Shown here piece after piece: positions 29,497 to 38,390 of a DNA stretch of 64,000 bases. The DNA is taken from assembly GCA_951799405.1 (NCBI GenBank), contig OX637356.1, forward strand, positions 13,663,229 through 13,727,228, given 5' to 3'. Below the pieces are notes generated by a model. The model searched no databases, was not told the origin of the DNA, and saw only the letters and a program-made list of their open reading frames with translations. This stretch comes from Agapetus fuscipes. Its lineage: Eukaryota > Arthropoda > Insecta > Trichoptera > Glossosomatidae. The position numbers and the translations under genes are program-made. Within the stretch, counting starts at the first letter, position 1; the number at the start of each line of letters is the position of its first letter.

Positions 29497-30385
29497 AAAG
29501 ATGTGTTAACATTTAAAATTCATATGGAATGCTGTTATGTTATTTTTCTAAACATAGAAATGACATTCCTGAAGTGGGTACAGTACAGACAATGGGCCAA
29601 ACAGCCGAATGGTCACGGAAGCAACCGAACCGCGCCGAGCAATGTCATCGGGCCATCAATTATCACTCGTCAGTTCTCGGCAAGCGGGGAGCAGGGTCAG
29701 ACGTCGGCGACCAAGCACCCAGCGGTGCGAGGGGGAGCATTTCAAAGGAACTTCCTCCCCTTCTACTTGGATTTCCTGCCAGCAAAGGAATCCGCCTTGT
29801 GGACCAGAGACGGGTGCATAGGAGCACCCACCCAGAAGCTCAAACGTGTGGAGGCGTCAGCCTCTAGAACCGCCGCTGTCTGGGGCGCTGCCCCAGGCTC
29901 TTAGTTCGGAACTCCAGTCAACAGAAGAGTGATGTGAAGTGACGTGTAGGCTTTCTGAAGCAGGTCTGGCCATTTATTGTTTCCCATTTCCAGTCCCTTG
30001 TTAAGTGTTTAATAAACATATCTCTGTTTCCTTAAAATTGTGTTATCAATATACAACCCTTCCCAAAGTATAAAGTGAGCAACGCAAAGAAAGAACCCCA
30101 CGCCCTGAGTAATGCCGAGGAAGCTAGCCAGAGCGAGTATCCTGTAAGTACTTCAAAAGGTACCTTTCCATTTAAAAACCTAACAATGCATGCCCACAAA
30201 CAAATACGTGCGAGTTCGGGCTTACAAATGCTGTATGTGTAGGTACTTAGAAATTAAAAACTAAACCTCAAATGAACCTAAACCCTGCAACTACCGACCT
30301 TCTCTGAAACAGTGGTGAAATTGGCAAAGTGAACCATTTTTTACGGTATGGGTGGTCAGCCTCACACCAACCTTTAAATCAACGG
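29497..30385 (-). mobile_element. Repeat A2 split by LTR-1
   Basis: GTGTTAACATTTAAAATTCA at 29505 is the 3' part. The copy resumes at 30186 with ATGCCCACAAACAAATACGT and runs to CCAACCTTTAAATCAACGG. The break lies in the ATGCATGCCC block of A. Confidence 0.85.
29533..30185 (+). mobile_element. LTR-1 solo copy with TSD
   Basis: Starts TGTTATGTTATTTTTC and ends TTTAAAAACCTAACA, flanked by ATGC at 29529-29532 and 30186-30189. 653 bp. A late AATAAA (GTGTTTAATAAACATATCTC, near 30010) suggests plus-strand sense. Inverse of 25514-26142. Frames of 70-133 codons within it are not recognised and are treated as LTR sequence. Confidence 0.85.
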
Positions 30386-30577
30386 ATATTTTTTATAAAT
30401 AATTAAAGCGGAATTAATTGCATTTTTATTGCTCCATAGTTGACGAACGAAAACTACGATACCTATTGTATATTGTTAGATCTATGGCCAAGCGAGTCAA
30501 TACGGTTATTCCGACAAGCATGTTTCAATTTAAAAACATCGCTTTTTCGGTTCCTGACCTACACCTTGTCTTATAAT

Positions 30578-30832
30578 TCCTTGACTTATAGGTTGGTATG
30601 AGGCTGACCACCCCTACTTAAAAAATAGTTCGTTTTGCCAATGTCACCCCTGTTTCAGGGAAGGTCGGCAGGAGTTGCAGGGCTTATGTTCATTTGACAT
30701 TGGATTTTTATGTTGTAGGTCCACATGCGGTATGTGTGAGCGCAAAATTATGCGTGTCTGCTTGTGGGAATGCATTTAATGTGAACCTCAAATGATATAT
30801 ATCTTTGCAACTTAGATAAGATTAGATTAGAT
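30578..30832 (+). mobile_element. Repeat A1 with duplicated flanks
   Basis: TTCCTTGACTTATAGGTTGG to CTTAGATAAGATTAGATTAG. The flanking 42 bp at 30521-30562 (TGTTTCAATTTAAAAACATC, GCTTTTTCGGTTCCTGACC) recur, diverged, at 30832-30873 immediately after the tail. Confidence 0.85.
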
Positions 30833-31004
30833 GTTTCAATTTCAAACATCACTTTTTCGGTTCTTGACCGACGGGCCCCTTGAACATAACCTTGCCCCTG
30901 ATTTAACTATTGTCCTTGGGTACTATCAGTAGAATTAAACAGTGTTTTTTTCATACATTTTTCTGTGCAAAGTTTCCACTGAAGAATTTATTACTGCTAC
31001 CGCT

Positions 31005-31835
31005 TGTTTTGTCTTGTATCCTGCTGCAATTCCTCTAAAGGTGGCCGGTACCACCACACAAGTGCCTCCTTTAACTCTGTCCTAGCATACTTCTTTCATC
31101 TCATCTAATTTCATCACTCTTTTCATGCATGCTCATCTCTTGTTTCCACTCTGTCTAATCTAATCTAATATACATAAGTTGCAACGATATGTTACATTGG
31201 ATATTCACATTACATGCATTCTCACAACCAGACACGTACAAGTTCGCGCTTGCACATGCCTCATGTGAACCTACAACATAAAACCCAAATCTCAAATGGA
31301 CATACACCCTGCAACTCTTGCCGTCCTTCCCTGTAACAGGGGTGATATTGGCAAAGTGAATCATTTTTACAGCATAGGTGGTCAGCCGCATATTAACCTA
31401 TAAGTGAAGGAAAATACACAACAAATAACATTTTATATTTACTCTGTAAATTCCATTAATTCGCAATCTCACTTATCTGATCAATCCATTCTTTCCTAGG
31501 TCTTCCCCTTCCACGCTTACCTATTACATTCCCTTTACACACTTTTTTTGTCAGTCGGTCTTCATTCATCGTTTCAACATGTCCAAACCATCGCATCATA
31601 CTTCTTTAAACTTTCACTATCACGCTTTCTTTTACTCCACATTCATTCAGAACCCATTCGTTTCTCACTCTATCTTTCAGTGTTTTTCCTGTCATACTTT
31701 TAAAATGAGCCATTTCTACGGTGCATACCTTACTTACTTCTCTTTCATTCACCGTCCACGACTCGCTTCCATACATCAAGGTCGGCAACAATATACAATT
31801 GTTTACCGCCATTTTCATTTCCATTTCCGCATAAT
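31005..31835 (-). pseudogene. RTE-beta C-terminal region, interrupted by repeat A
   Basis: 31005-31154 is the 3' end (ATCCTGCTGCAATTCCTCTA on the plus strand is the inverse of the family terminus). 31441-31835 codes, with frameshifts, for NNCILLPTLMYGSESWTVNE, REVSKVCTVEMAHFKSMTG, DRVRNEWVLNECGVKESV and the GRPR/W.DQI region. The two parts join seamlessly once the A insertion is removed. Confidence 0.85.
31155..31440 (-). mobile_element. Repeat A1 with exact ends and 7-bp TSD
   Basis: ACTCTGT lies at 31148-31154 and 31441-31447. Comparison with the uninterrupted RTE-beta copy at 42014-42424 (TTCTCACTCTGCAGATTCC) confirms the target. The element is 286 bp. Its 5' end on the minus strand is AAATATAAAATGTTATTTG, some 28 bp upstream of TTCCTTCACTTATAGG, and its 3' end is the (GATTA)n tail. 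Confidence 0.9.
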
Positions 31836-32414
31836 TCTAAATTACAGCTATTCGACACGATAATGATGCTCCACTTCTAACACTTCGATTTCCTAGTGAA
31901 TCGATGTTTGACCCATGTAAAGACCAGATATAACTCAAAGAAACGTCTCGCTATTCGCAGACAAGTAATTACTCCACACAGATGAGGTTCAGATACCCAC
32001 GTATAAAACTCAACAGTTGAGTTTTACAAAAAACGTAAGCAAACTCAAACAGGCACTAGAAGCGCCGTGTTATATTTCATACAATTTTTGGTAAGTTTAT
32101 TTGTACTTGGGGTGCAGATATATCAGATACATGAGGCTCTATCTTCCATCGGACCCTTTGCGAAGAGAATGGGCCCTTCCGTTCAATTTACCCGAAATAA
32201 TTCAAGAGAGTGCTAATGAATACATCCACAATGATGGCCGCTAAGTGGACCCTGAATTAGTTGGACCGACAAAAGGCTCGCTTTCTGAATGCGCCTGTGC
32301 TCGACAAAATTTCTTGTGTATTAACGAGTAGAGCAACAATGGAGTGAGTGATTCCGAATAGCCGTAATTGAAAACATTGTGAGAATTTTATTTAAAAAAA
32401 AAATCATTTTAGAT
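31836..32414. other. No gene seen
   Basis: Mixed DNA without a recognised repeat; TCAACAGTTGAGTTTTA near 32010 forms a short palindrome only. Confidence 0.35.
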
Positions 32415-32625
32415 TAATTATGTAAAAAATGTTTCACTTTGCCAATGTCATCTCTGGCAAGAGTTGCAGGGCTTATGTTAATTTGAGATTGGGTTTTTAT
32501 ATTGTAGATCCACATGTGGCATGTCTGAGCGCGAAGTTATGCGTGTCTGCTTGTGGGAATGCATTATATAATTATATGAACTTTAAATGATACAAATTTT
32601 CGCAACTTATGTAGATTTAGAGATT
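32415..32625 (+). mobile_element. Repeat A, internally deleted
   Basis: TTTCACTTTGCCAATGTCAT jumps to GGCAAGAGTTGCAGGGCTTA, then CCACATGTGGCATGTCTGAG and CGCAACTTATGTAGATTTAG. Confidence 0.75.
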
Positions 32626-32741
32626 TTTTATGTAAAAATAAAACGCAAAGATTTTCTTGACGAGTTGATTTCATATTTTCGAGTGCTTGGTTTGTTTAAG
32701 ACAAGTCTAATTAAATAATATTTTAGAATAATTATTTCGAT

Positions 32742-32984
32742 ACGCCGTTTGTCCACCGCACGCCGTCACCGTCACGTCACCGGGAACGAGATGACGGCGC
32801 CGAAGTAGCGGTACATGTAATGTATTTATGTATTGCCTGGTTATAGGCAATACAATACATAACCTATAACCAGCGAAATCGGTCGCGGTGGACCAACGAT
32901 TGCCGTCACATCAATTAAACTCGGCCCGAAATAATCTCGTTCTCGGTGACGTGACGTTGACGGCGTGCGGTGGACAAACGGCGT
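32742..32984. mobile_element. MITE with 51-bp TIRs
   Basis: The left arm 32742-32792 (ACGCCGTTTGTCCACCGCAC, then GCCGTCACCGTCACGTCACC) is inverted at 32934-32984 with only a few mismatches. An inner palindrome (CTGGTTATAGG at 32837, CCTATAACCAG at 32863) sits in the centre. GC-rich arms in AT-rich DNA. No TSD could be fixed (flanks TTTCGAT / TTAACTA), so the superfamily is open. Confidence 0.85.
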
Positions 32985-33027
32985 TTAACTAAATAAGTGA
33001 AATATTAAGCAAACATGGGTGTCTTAG

Positions 33028-33130
33028 ATTAATGCTCATTTTTTCCTATTGTTTACGAGAGAAAACCTGTAGTTGAGAAGTCTGTTATGAGTATTTACTT
33101 ATAATAAGTTCACTTACTTTGAGAAGTATC
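33028..33130. repeat. Repeat K copy
   Basis: TTTTTCCTATTGTTTACGAG, ATGAGTATTTACTTATAATA, AGTTCACTTACTTTGAG recur in the same order at 59508-59630. A two-copy dispersed repeat of unknown class. Confidence 0.55.
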
Positions 33131-33187
33131 ACCCAATTAAATGTTTAATCCACTATTTCTCAAATCAGTAAATCAGCACTCATTCAG

Positions 33188-33232
33188 TTTTTACAGTATG
33201 GGTGGTCAGCCTCATACCAACCTATAAGTCAA
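33188..33232 (-). mobile_element. Repeat A 5' stub
   Basis: GTTTTTACAGTATGGGTGGT and CATACCAACCTATAAGTC: only the first 45 bp of A. Confidence 0.6.
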
Positions 33233-33399
33233 AAAATGTCTGCAGTTATTAAGTTGTACTTTTTTTCAATGTTGATTATTTGAAAACAGTTTTCTCGCAA
33301 AAATAATGATTCAAAACAATTTACTTTTTGTTCTGTCGCCGGACAGACTTTGCACAATTTTCTACAAGTTTTTTTTTGTACAAAGCTTTCAATCTGGGA

Positions 33400-33915
33400 A
33401 AAAATTAAAATTCGTCCCCTTAGTGCTTGTTTGACTTATCATCATCGTATCATCAGAGGTAATATCACATGAGAAATTTGTGTACGTGTACTTGACCAAT
33501 ATGTTTAATGAAAACTGAAAAATTAATTTACAAAATATTTAAAACCACTCACACATTATCATCATTATCATGTTTTTTTCTTGGCTCAGATTGTGTAGAA
33601 TGTGATTCTTAAGAAAATTTAATTTAAAGGTCACCTTTGAATCATCTTGAGGCGCAAACCTATGCTCATACCGGTTCCGTTTATACACTTCCATACGGAG
33701 AAGCGTATCACAGAACGCTCATGCAATGCTATAGTTTTTTTAAACGGCGGAAGGCCTTCCCAATGGTCGTGACCCGACCCAGCAGTGATTCTAGATCTAC
33801 CTGTTCGTCCACTAGAGAAAAAAGGCAAAATACGAAGTTACTGACTCGATACAACTGCATCGGGATGCGCTCCCTGCTAAATCACTCCTTTGAATCATGA
33901 ATTGCGAAAACCCAC
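33400..33915 (+). repeat. Repeat G copy with a retroposon-like insertion
   Basis: CGTCCCCTTAGTGCTTGTTT, ATCAGAGGTAATATCACATG, CTTGGCTCAGATTGTGTAGA, ATGTGATTCTTAAGAAAATT, then broken at 33645 and resuming at 33899. Confidence 0.7.
33646..33886 (-). mobile_element. 241-bp insertion flanked by a 12-bp TSD
   Basis: CCTTTGAATCAT lies at 33634-33645 and 33887-33898, a perfect 12-bp duplication. The insert has no terminal inverted repeats and no long A tail at either edge. Inside, TTTTTTTAAACGGCGGAAGG and CCTTCCCAATGG match the 3' UTR of the R1-like copy (TTTTTTTTGGCGGCGGAAGG, CCTTCCCGTTGAAG near 20222-20255), so it may be a 3'-end piece of an R1-like LINE with extra sequence past the A run. Length and TSD indicate target-primed retroposition. 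Confidence 0.7.
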
Positions 33916-33922
33916 CTTACAC

Positions 33923-34400
33923 CCAATCTAATCTAATCTAATCTAATCTTAGTTGCAAAGATATGTTTCATTAGGGATTCACATTATATGCATTCTCACA
34001 AGCAGACATGTACACTTTCGCGCTTGCACATGCCGCATGTGAACCAACAACACAAAAACCCAAATCTCAAGTGGACATACACCCTGCAACTTTTGCCGTC
34101 CTTCCCTGAAACAAGGGTGACAATGGTAAAGTGAACCATTTTTACAGCATGGGCGGTCAGCCTCATACCAGCTTATAAGGCAAGGAATACATATAATTAA
34201 TTACAGTTAAGTATATAAATCAAACAATCACTAAACAATAAAAATTAAAAACTATAAAACACATCTACGTATAAAAATGGCAATTAGAATCTTGAAAGCC
34301 ATGGCCTCAACCGCCAACATTACAAATCAACCACCATTTATTTCGGTACTTGCATATTTTTTTCATTTCATCCAGAGTCATAACCTTCTTCATACAAGCA
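33923..34400 (-). mobile_element. 5'-truncated RTE-alpha copy ending in repeat A1
   Basis: Minus strand: starts TGCTTGTATGAAGAAGGTTA (CMKKVMTLDEM codons) at about 34400, reads AATAAATGGTGGTTGATTTG, a 130-bp AT-rich UTR, then A1 (33923-34190) with a (TTAGA)n tail. It lies directly downstream, head to tail, of the larger copy's A2 tail. Confidence 0.78.
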
Positions 34401-34402
34401 CT

Positions 34403-36697
34403 ATAATCTATAATCTATAATCTAAGTTGCAAGGATATATTCATTCAAAGCTCTCAGATGTATGCCCACAAACAAACACGTGTAGTTCGCGCTTACAAAT
34501 GCTGATTATGTACTTACAAATAAAATCCAAACCTCAAATGAACATAAGCCCTGCAACTCTTGCCGACATTCCCTGAAACAGGGGTGACATTGGTAAAGTG
34601 AACCATTTTTTACAGTATGGGTGGTCAGCCTCATACCAACCTATAAGTCAAGGAATACGAGTAAAAAATAACATTTAAGTATAAGAAAATAACAAAACCT
34701 TAAAAATAAATCTATACAAAAAAAGTAAAAAAAAAAAGAAATGTCTTATGCAAAAAATGTAGCAAGCCAATAAACCAACATTAAAAATCAGCATTGCAGA
34801 TTAGCCGCCACTTCTTCCTGTCCTTGCATACTTCTTTCATTTCATCCAGAGTCATAACCTTTTTCATACAAGTCCTCCTTTTATTATGACTCTGGATATC
34901 CCATTCATTCGCTATTTCAGAGATTTGATCCTTCCATACTTTTCTCGGTCTTCCTCTACCACGACATCCATCTATTCTAGCAACATACACTTTCTTCGTC
35001 AATCTTTCATCACTCATTCTCTCCAAATGCCCGAACCATCTTAACATACTTCTTTTAATCTTCACTTTCACACTTTCCCTTACACCACATTCTTCTCTTA
35101 CAAAATCATTCCTCACCCTGTCACTTCGTTTTTTCCCAATCATACTTCTTAGATAGTCCATTTCTACTGTATGGACTTTACTAATTTCCCTTTCACTCAC
35201 CGTCCAGGCTTCACTTCCATACATCAAGGTTGGCACTAGTATACCACCGTGCACCGCCAATCTAACATTTTTTGAGAGATTTTGGTTCCTGGCGATGCAA
35301 GCGGTCGCACCCAGTACACACCTGCCTTTCATTATTCTTCTTTCAAATTCACCGGTCATTCTTCCATCTTTTTCAAACTTACTTCCCAGGTATACAAACT
35401 CATTTACGACATCAACATTCATTCCATTAATTTTAAATTCATAATTCATATTTTCATCATCTCTTTCAAAAATCAATACTTTCGTCTTACTTGCATTCAA
35501 CTTCAAATGGTTACCTAACAAAGCTTCATTCAATCTTGAGAGCATTGTTTGCAATTCTACTGCAGAATCAGATACAAGAACTGCATCATCTGCATACAGT
35601 AGAACACTCACTTTGCTCTCTCCTATCATCAATCCACAATCATTAAGTCTAGCATCCCTGACACACTTGTCCATAACTATGTTAAATAGCCATGGACTCA
35701 TCACACATCCTTGCCTCACACCCTTATACACTTCAAACCACTCACTATACTCACCATCAATACGGACACATGCCTTACTATTTTCATAGTTTGCATGCAC
35801 CGCACCAAGGAGAGCCCCATTCACTCCGTATGCTTTCAAAACATCCCATAACATACCTCTGTCTACTGAGTCAAAAGCCTTTTCCAGATCTACAAAGGCC
35901 GTGAACAGCTTCCGCCTCATCGACAATTGTTTTTCAACAAGTTGTCGTAGAGTAAAAATCTGATCAACACAGCCTCTACCGGCCATAAAGCCTGACTGTA
36001 TATCGGAAATCCTTTCACTAGTAGTCAGAATCACATTTTTTATAACCACCTTACAGAAGACTTTTCCTGGTATACTGAGTAGACTGATTGGTCTGAAGTT
36101 CTGACAGTCTTTTTTGTCCCCTTTACCTTTGTAAATGGGAACAATGACTGCCTTCCTCCAATCCATCGGTACTACTCCTGTATTCACACAAAGCTTACAT
36201 AATTCGTACATCCAATCTATCACACATTCACCTCCTGCTTTCAACATTTCACCATTTATACCATCAAACCCAGCAGACTTCCCATTCTTCAGACGTGAAA
36301 TAGACACTTTCATTTCTTCTTTCAAAATATTCAATTCATTCTCTTCATCTATCTGTTCATAAATTCTTCTTTCACCCTGACCAAAAATTTCTTGAAAATA
36401 GTTCTTCCATCTCTTGCATACTTCTTCATTCTCCCATACCATCTCACCGGCAGCACTTTTGACTCCTGGAGTGGTCAATGCAGAAGATTTATTTTTATCC
36501 GCATTGATCCACCTCCAAAATTCCTTCTTACTGTCGGTGAAACTTCTGTTAATCCTTTCATCAATCTTTCTTTGTTCATTCATCTTGCTTTCATAAATTA
36601 TAGTCTTCGCCATTCTCTTAGCTGTCTTATATTCGTCTTCTAGCTTTCTATCATTTCTATCATTCAGCCAATTTTCATAACACTTTTTCTTAACTTA
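34403..36697 (-). mobile_element. RTE-alpha LINE, 5'-truncated, with A2 as 3' UTR
   Basis: About 2.3 kb: the reading frame opens at 36694 (TAA at 36695-36697), the RT ORF ends at 34781, about 110 bp of AT-rich UTR follow, then A2 at 34403-34665 ending ...CTTAGATTATAGATTATAG. Immediately upstream (36700-36740, plus-strand text ATTATTACTCTGGATATCCA) lies another scrap of the family's C-terminal coding region, so copies cluster here. The N-terminal endonuclease half expected for this class is missing. Confidence 0.8.
34781..36613 (-). CDS. Reverse transcriptase of RTE-like LINE (5'-truncated ORF)
   Basis: Reverse transcriptase polymerises cDNA on nicked target DNA during LINE retrotransposition. 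The 610-codon frame is uninterrupted. Order: GKSAGFDGINGEMLK (111-125), NFRPISLLS (172-180), QSGFMAGRGCVDQ (206-218), catalytic motif A FVDLEKAFDSVDR (240-252, Asp242), QGCVMSPWLFN (301-311), motif C YADDAVL (340-346, Asp342/Asp343), thumb, then SMLRWFGHLERM (522-533), GRGRPRKVWKDQI (552-564) and KDRKKWR (597-603). The listed Met is arbitrary: the frame is open for 27 more codons upstream (VKKKCYENWLNDRND...), so translation of a full element would start far upstream. The apurinic-type endonuclease is absent. The C-terminal GRPR...DQI...KDRxKW tail suggests the RTE group; that clade call is from memory of the family and not certain. The intact frame implies a fairly recent insertion. Confidence 0.88.
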   Translation of the reverse strand: MAKTIIYESKMNEQRKIDERINRSFTDSKKEFWRWINADKNKSSALTTPGVKSAAGEMVWENEEVCKRWKNYFQEIFGQGERRIYEQIDEENELNILKEEMKVSISRLKNGKSAGFDGINGEMLKAGGECVIDWMYELCKLCVNTGVVPMDWRKAVIVPIYKGKGDKKDCQNFRPISLLSIPGKVFCKVVIKNVILTTSERISDIQSGFMAGRGCVDQIFTLRQLVEKQLSMRRKLFTAFVDLEKAFDSVDRGMLWDVLKAYGVNGALLGAVHANYENSKACVRIDGEYSEWFEVYKGVRQGCVMSPWLFNIVMDKCVRDARLNDCGLMIGESKVSVLLYADDAVLVSDSAVELQTMLSRLNEALLGNHLKLNASKTKVLIFERDDENMNYEFKINGMNVDVVNEFVYLGSKFEKDGRMTGEFERRIMKGRCVLGATACIARNQNLSKNVRLAVHGGILVPTLMYGSEAWTVSEREISKVHTVEMDYLRSMIGKKRSDRVRNDFVREECGVRESVKVKIKRSMLRWFGHLERMSDERLTKKVYVARIDGCRGRGRPRKVWKDQISEIANEWDIQSHNKRRTCMKKVMTLDEMKEVCKDRKKWRLICNADF

Positions 36698-36740
36698 ACT
36701 CATTTTATTATTACTCTGGATATCCAATTCATTGCGCTCC

Positions 36741-37272
36741 TTGCTACGTCACTCGTTTGAATCAAATGGTAGATACGCCAAACAAACACAGGAGGGGATG
36801 AGTTGTTAAGGAGCCTAACCGACAATTAAGTCATGCTTATAAGTATTACGCCGACAACTTTCAAAACAACGAGACAACTTTGGCCGGGACAGAGTTTTAC
36901 AGGAATTTATCTCGTTTCAAAGGCTCTCACGGTGATTTCGCAAAGTCATTAAATAGTTTCACAACTATCTGGAGACTGAAATCTTGTCGGGGGAAAATTT
37001 CGCATAAAAGAAATGCCCAACAAAGTACTTACGTACTTCCACTGTATAATATTATGTATACTAGCCGCAATAGACTGACAACATTTCCATGAATATTCAG
37101 CCTTAATACGACGACATAATCTGCCTCTAAGTTTTTATGAAAGCAGGATCTTCTTGGAAATTGGTTTTGATTTTATAATTAACAAATGGTGGCTAACTGT
37201 TTCAGGGTAACTTTTTTTTAAAGAGTTTAAACTAATGTTGGATATAAAATGTATGGAAAATACAGCAACTTT
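36741..37272. other. No gene seen
   Basis: Starts with a short G-like block (GAATCAAATGGTAGATACGC, CAAACAAACAC), then unassigned DNA. A 70-codon plus frame (36880-37092) has no motif. Confidence 0.35.
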
Positions 37273-37605
37273 ATTTATATATATATGTATTTTTTAAAGA
37301 AATCCTGTGCGGTAGACTCCCTAGATTCTAGAGACTCTAGAGGTCTATGACACTTGCTGTAGTGCCGCAGAGGTGTACGATCTTGGTCATCGCTACAAAG
37401 CGCCAATACTCAAGCAAGACCCAGTTGCTGTAAGGCTGGATGGACCTTTGGTGACCGGTCATTGGTAAAGGTTTATAAATTTTTCAACCCAGCGAAGAGC
37501 AAATTTGAAAATATAAATGGTATATTTTTTGTGCTCCGCCGGGATTCAAGCCCGCAACCTTCCCATTCAGAGTCCGCAGTGTTACCACTGAGCTAGGAAC
37601 CGGTC
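37273..37605 (-). mobile_element. SINE-1 with type-2 tail
   Basis: Minus strand: GACCGGTTCCTAGCTCAGTG (altered A box), GCGGGCTTGAATCCCGGCGG (B box), GCTCTTCGCTGGGTTG, AAGGTCCATCCAGCCTTACA, then the alternate 3' end GCGGCACTACAGCAAGTGTC, AGAGTCTCTAGAATCTAGGG, GCACAGGATTTCTTTAAAAA. Matches 304-630. Confidence 0.85.
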
Positions 37606-37611
37606 AAATAT

Positions 37612-37945
37612 TTATTGAATACAAAAGTACAAAAGAATGTGATGAGATGGTTTGGGCATGTGGAAAGAATGAATGATGATAGACTGACAAAGTATTATAC
37701 AAAGAAAGTGTGAAAGGAAAAAGAGGGAAGGGACGACCGAGAAAAGTATGGAGTGATAAGATTGAGGAGATTGTGAAAGAATGGGATAAACAAAGTGAGC
37801 GTAAAAGAAGAAAATGCATGAAAAAGGTGATGGATGGGAAGGAATTGAAAGAGGTATGTCAGGATAGGAAAAAATGAAGGCAAGTCTGCAGAGGTTATGG
37901 CCACCCCTAGAAAAAGGGCGACGGAGTTACAGTTACAGTTACAGA
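37612..37945 (+). pseudogene. RTE-beta C-terminus and (TTACAG)n end
   Basis: In broken frames: MMRWFGHVERMNDDRLTK, ESVKGKRGKGRPRKVWSDKI, EEIVKEWDKQSERKRRKCMK, KVMDGKELKEVCQDRKK, then CTGGCCACCCCTAG-like sequence (GGCCACCCCTAGAAAAAGGG) and GGAGTTACAGTTACAGTTAC. It sits right after the SINE-1 head. Confidence 0.85.
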
Positions 37946-38034
37946 ATATCACAAATCAAATTTATTTGATTAATAAAATTATTTTGCCTGGCCGGAAGCA
38001 GGTGTTTACAGTAAAAAATAATGAAATTATTTAA

Positions 38035-38200
38035 TATTTTTATTGAATAATTAATTTTAAAGTACCTTTTGACATCTGTTGAACCAGGATCGAAGTTACT
38101 GTCAATAGAATATGACGCAGGCGGGGATTGAACCGGTGTAGTGTCGAAAACGCAAATTCGAGTGCCTTGACCATTCTAGCGACCAAATTGGTAAGATGGT
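38035..38200 (-). mobile_element. SINE-3 copy
   Basis: Minus strand: GGTCGCTAGAATGGTCAAGG, B box CCGGTTCAATCCCCGCC, ATTGACAGTAACTTCGATCC, TGGTTCAACAGATG. A diverged SINE-3, closest to the 53878 copy. Confidence 0.7.
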
Positions 38201-38204
38201 GAAC

Positions 38205-38390
38205 TTTCATGATGTAATTTTTTTGATTCACTTTATTCAATGCTACCCGTGTTTCAGAAAAAACCAGAAGGATTTTCAAGGATTATACTTGTTTAAAATT
38301 TGTTTTATCATGTAGTACAGATTATCATATGTTAGCGTATACTAGCGTGTCTGCTAGTGAGCGTGCATCAATTATGATTCTTTGATTTTG
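38205..38390 (+). mobile_element. Decayed repeat A
   Basis: TGATTCACTTTATTCAATGC, TACCCGTGTTTCAG, TTTTCAAGGATTATAC and GCGTGTCTGCTAGTGAGCGT follow the A order. Old copy. Confidence 0.5.

Noticed and set aside
25514..30185. One 4.7-kb LTR retrotransposon with LTRs at both ends
   Set aside because: The two LTR-1 copies are in opposite orientation and each has its own TSD.
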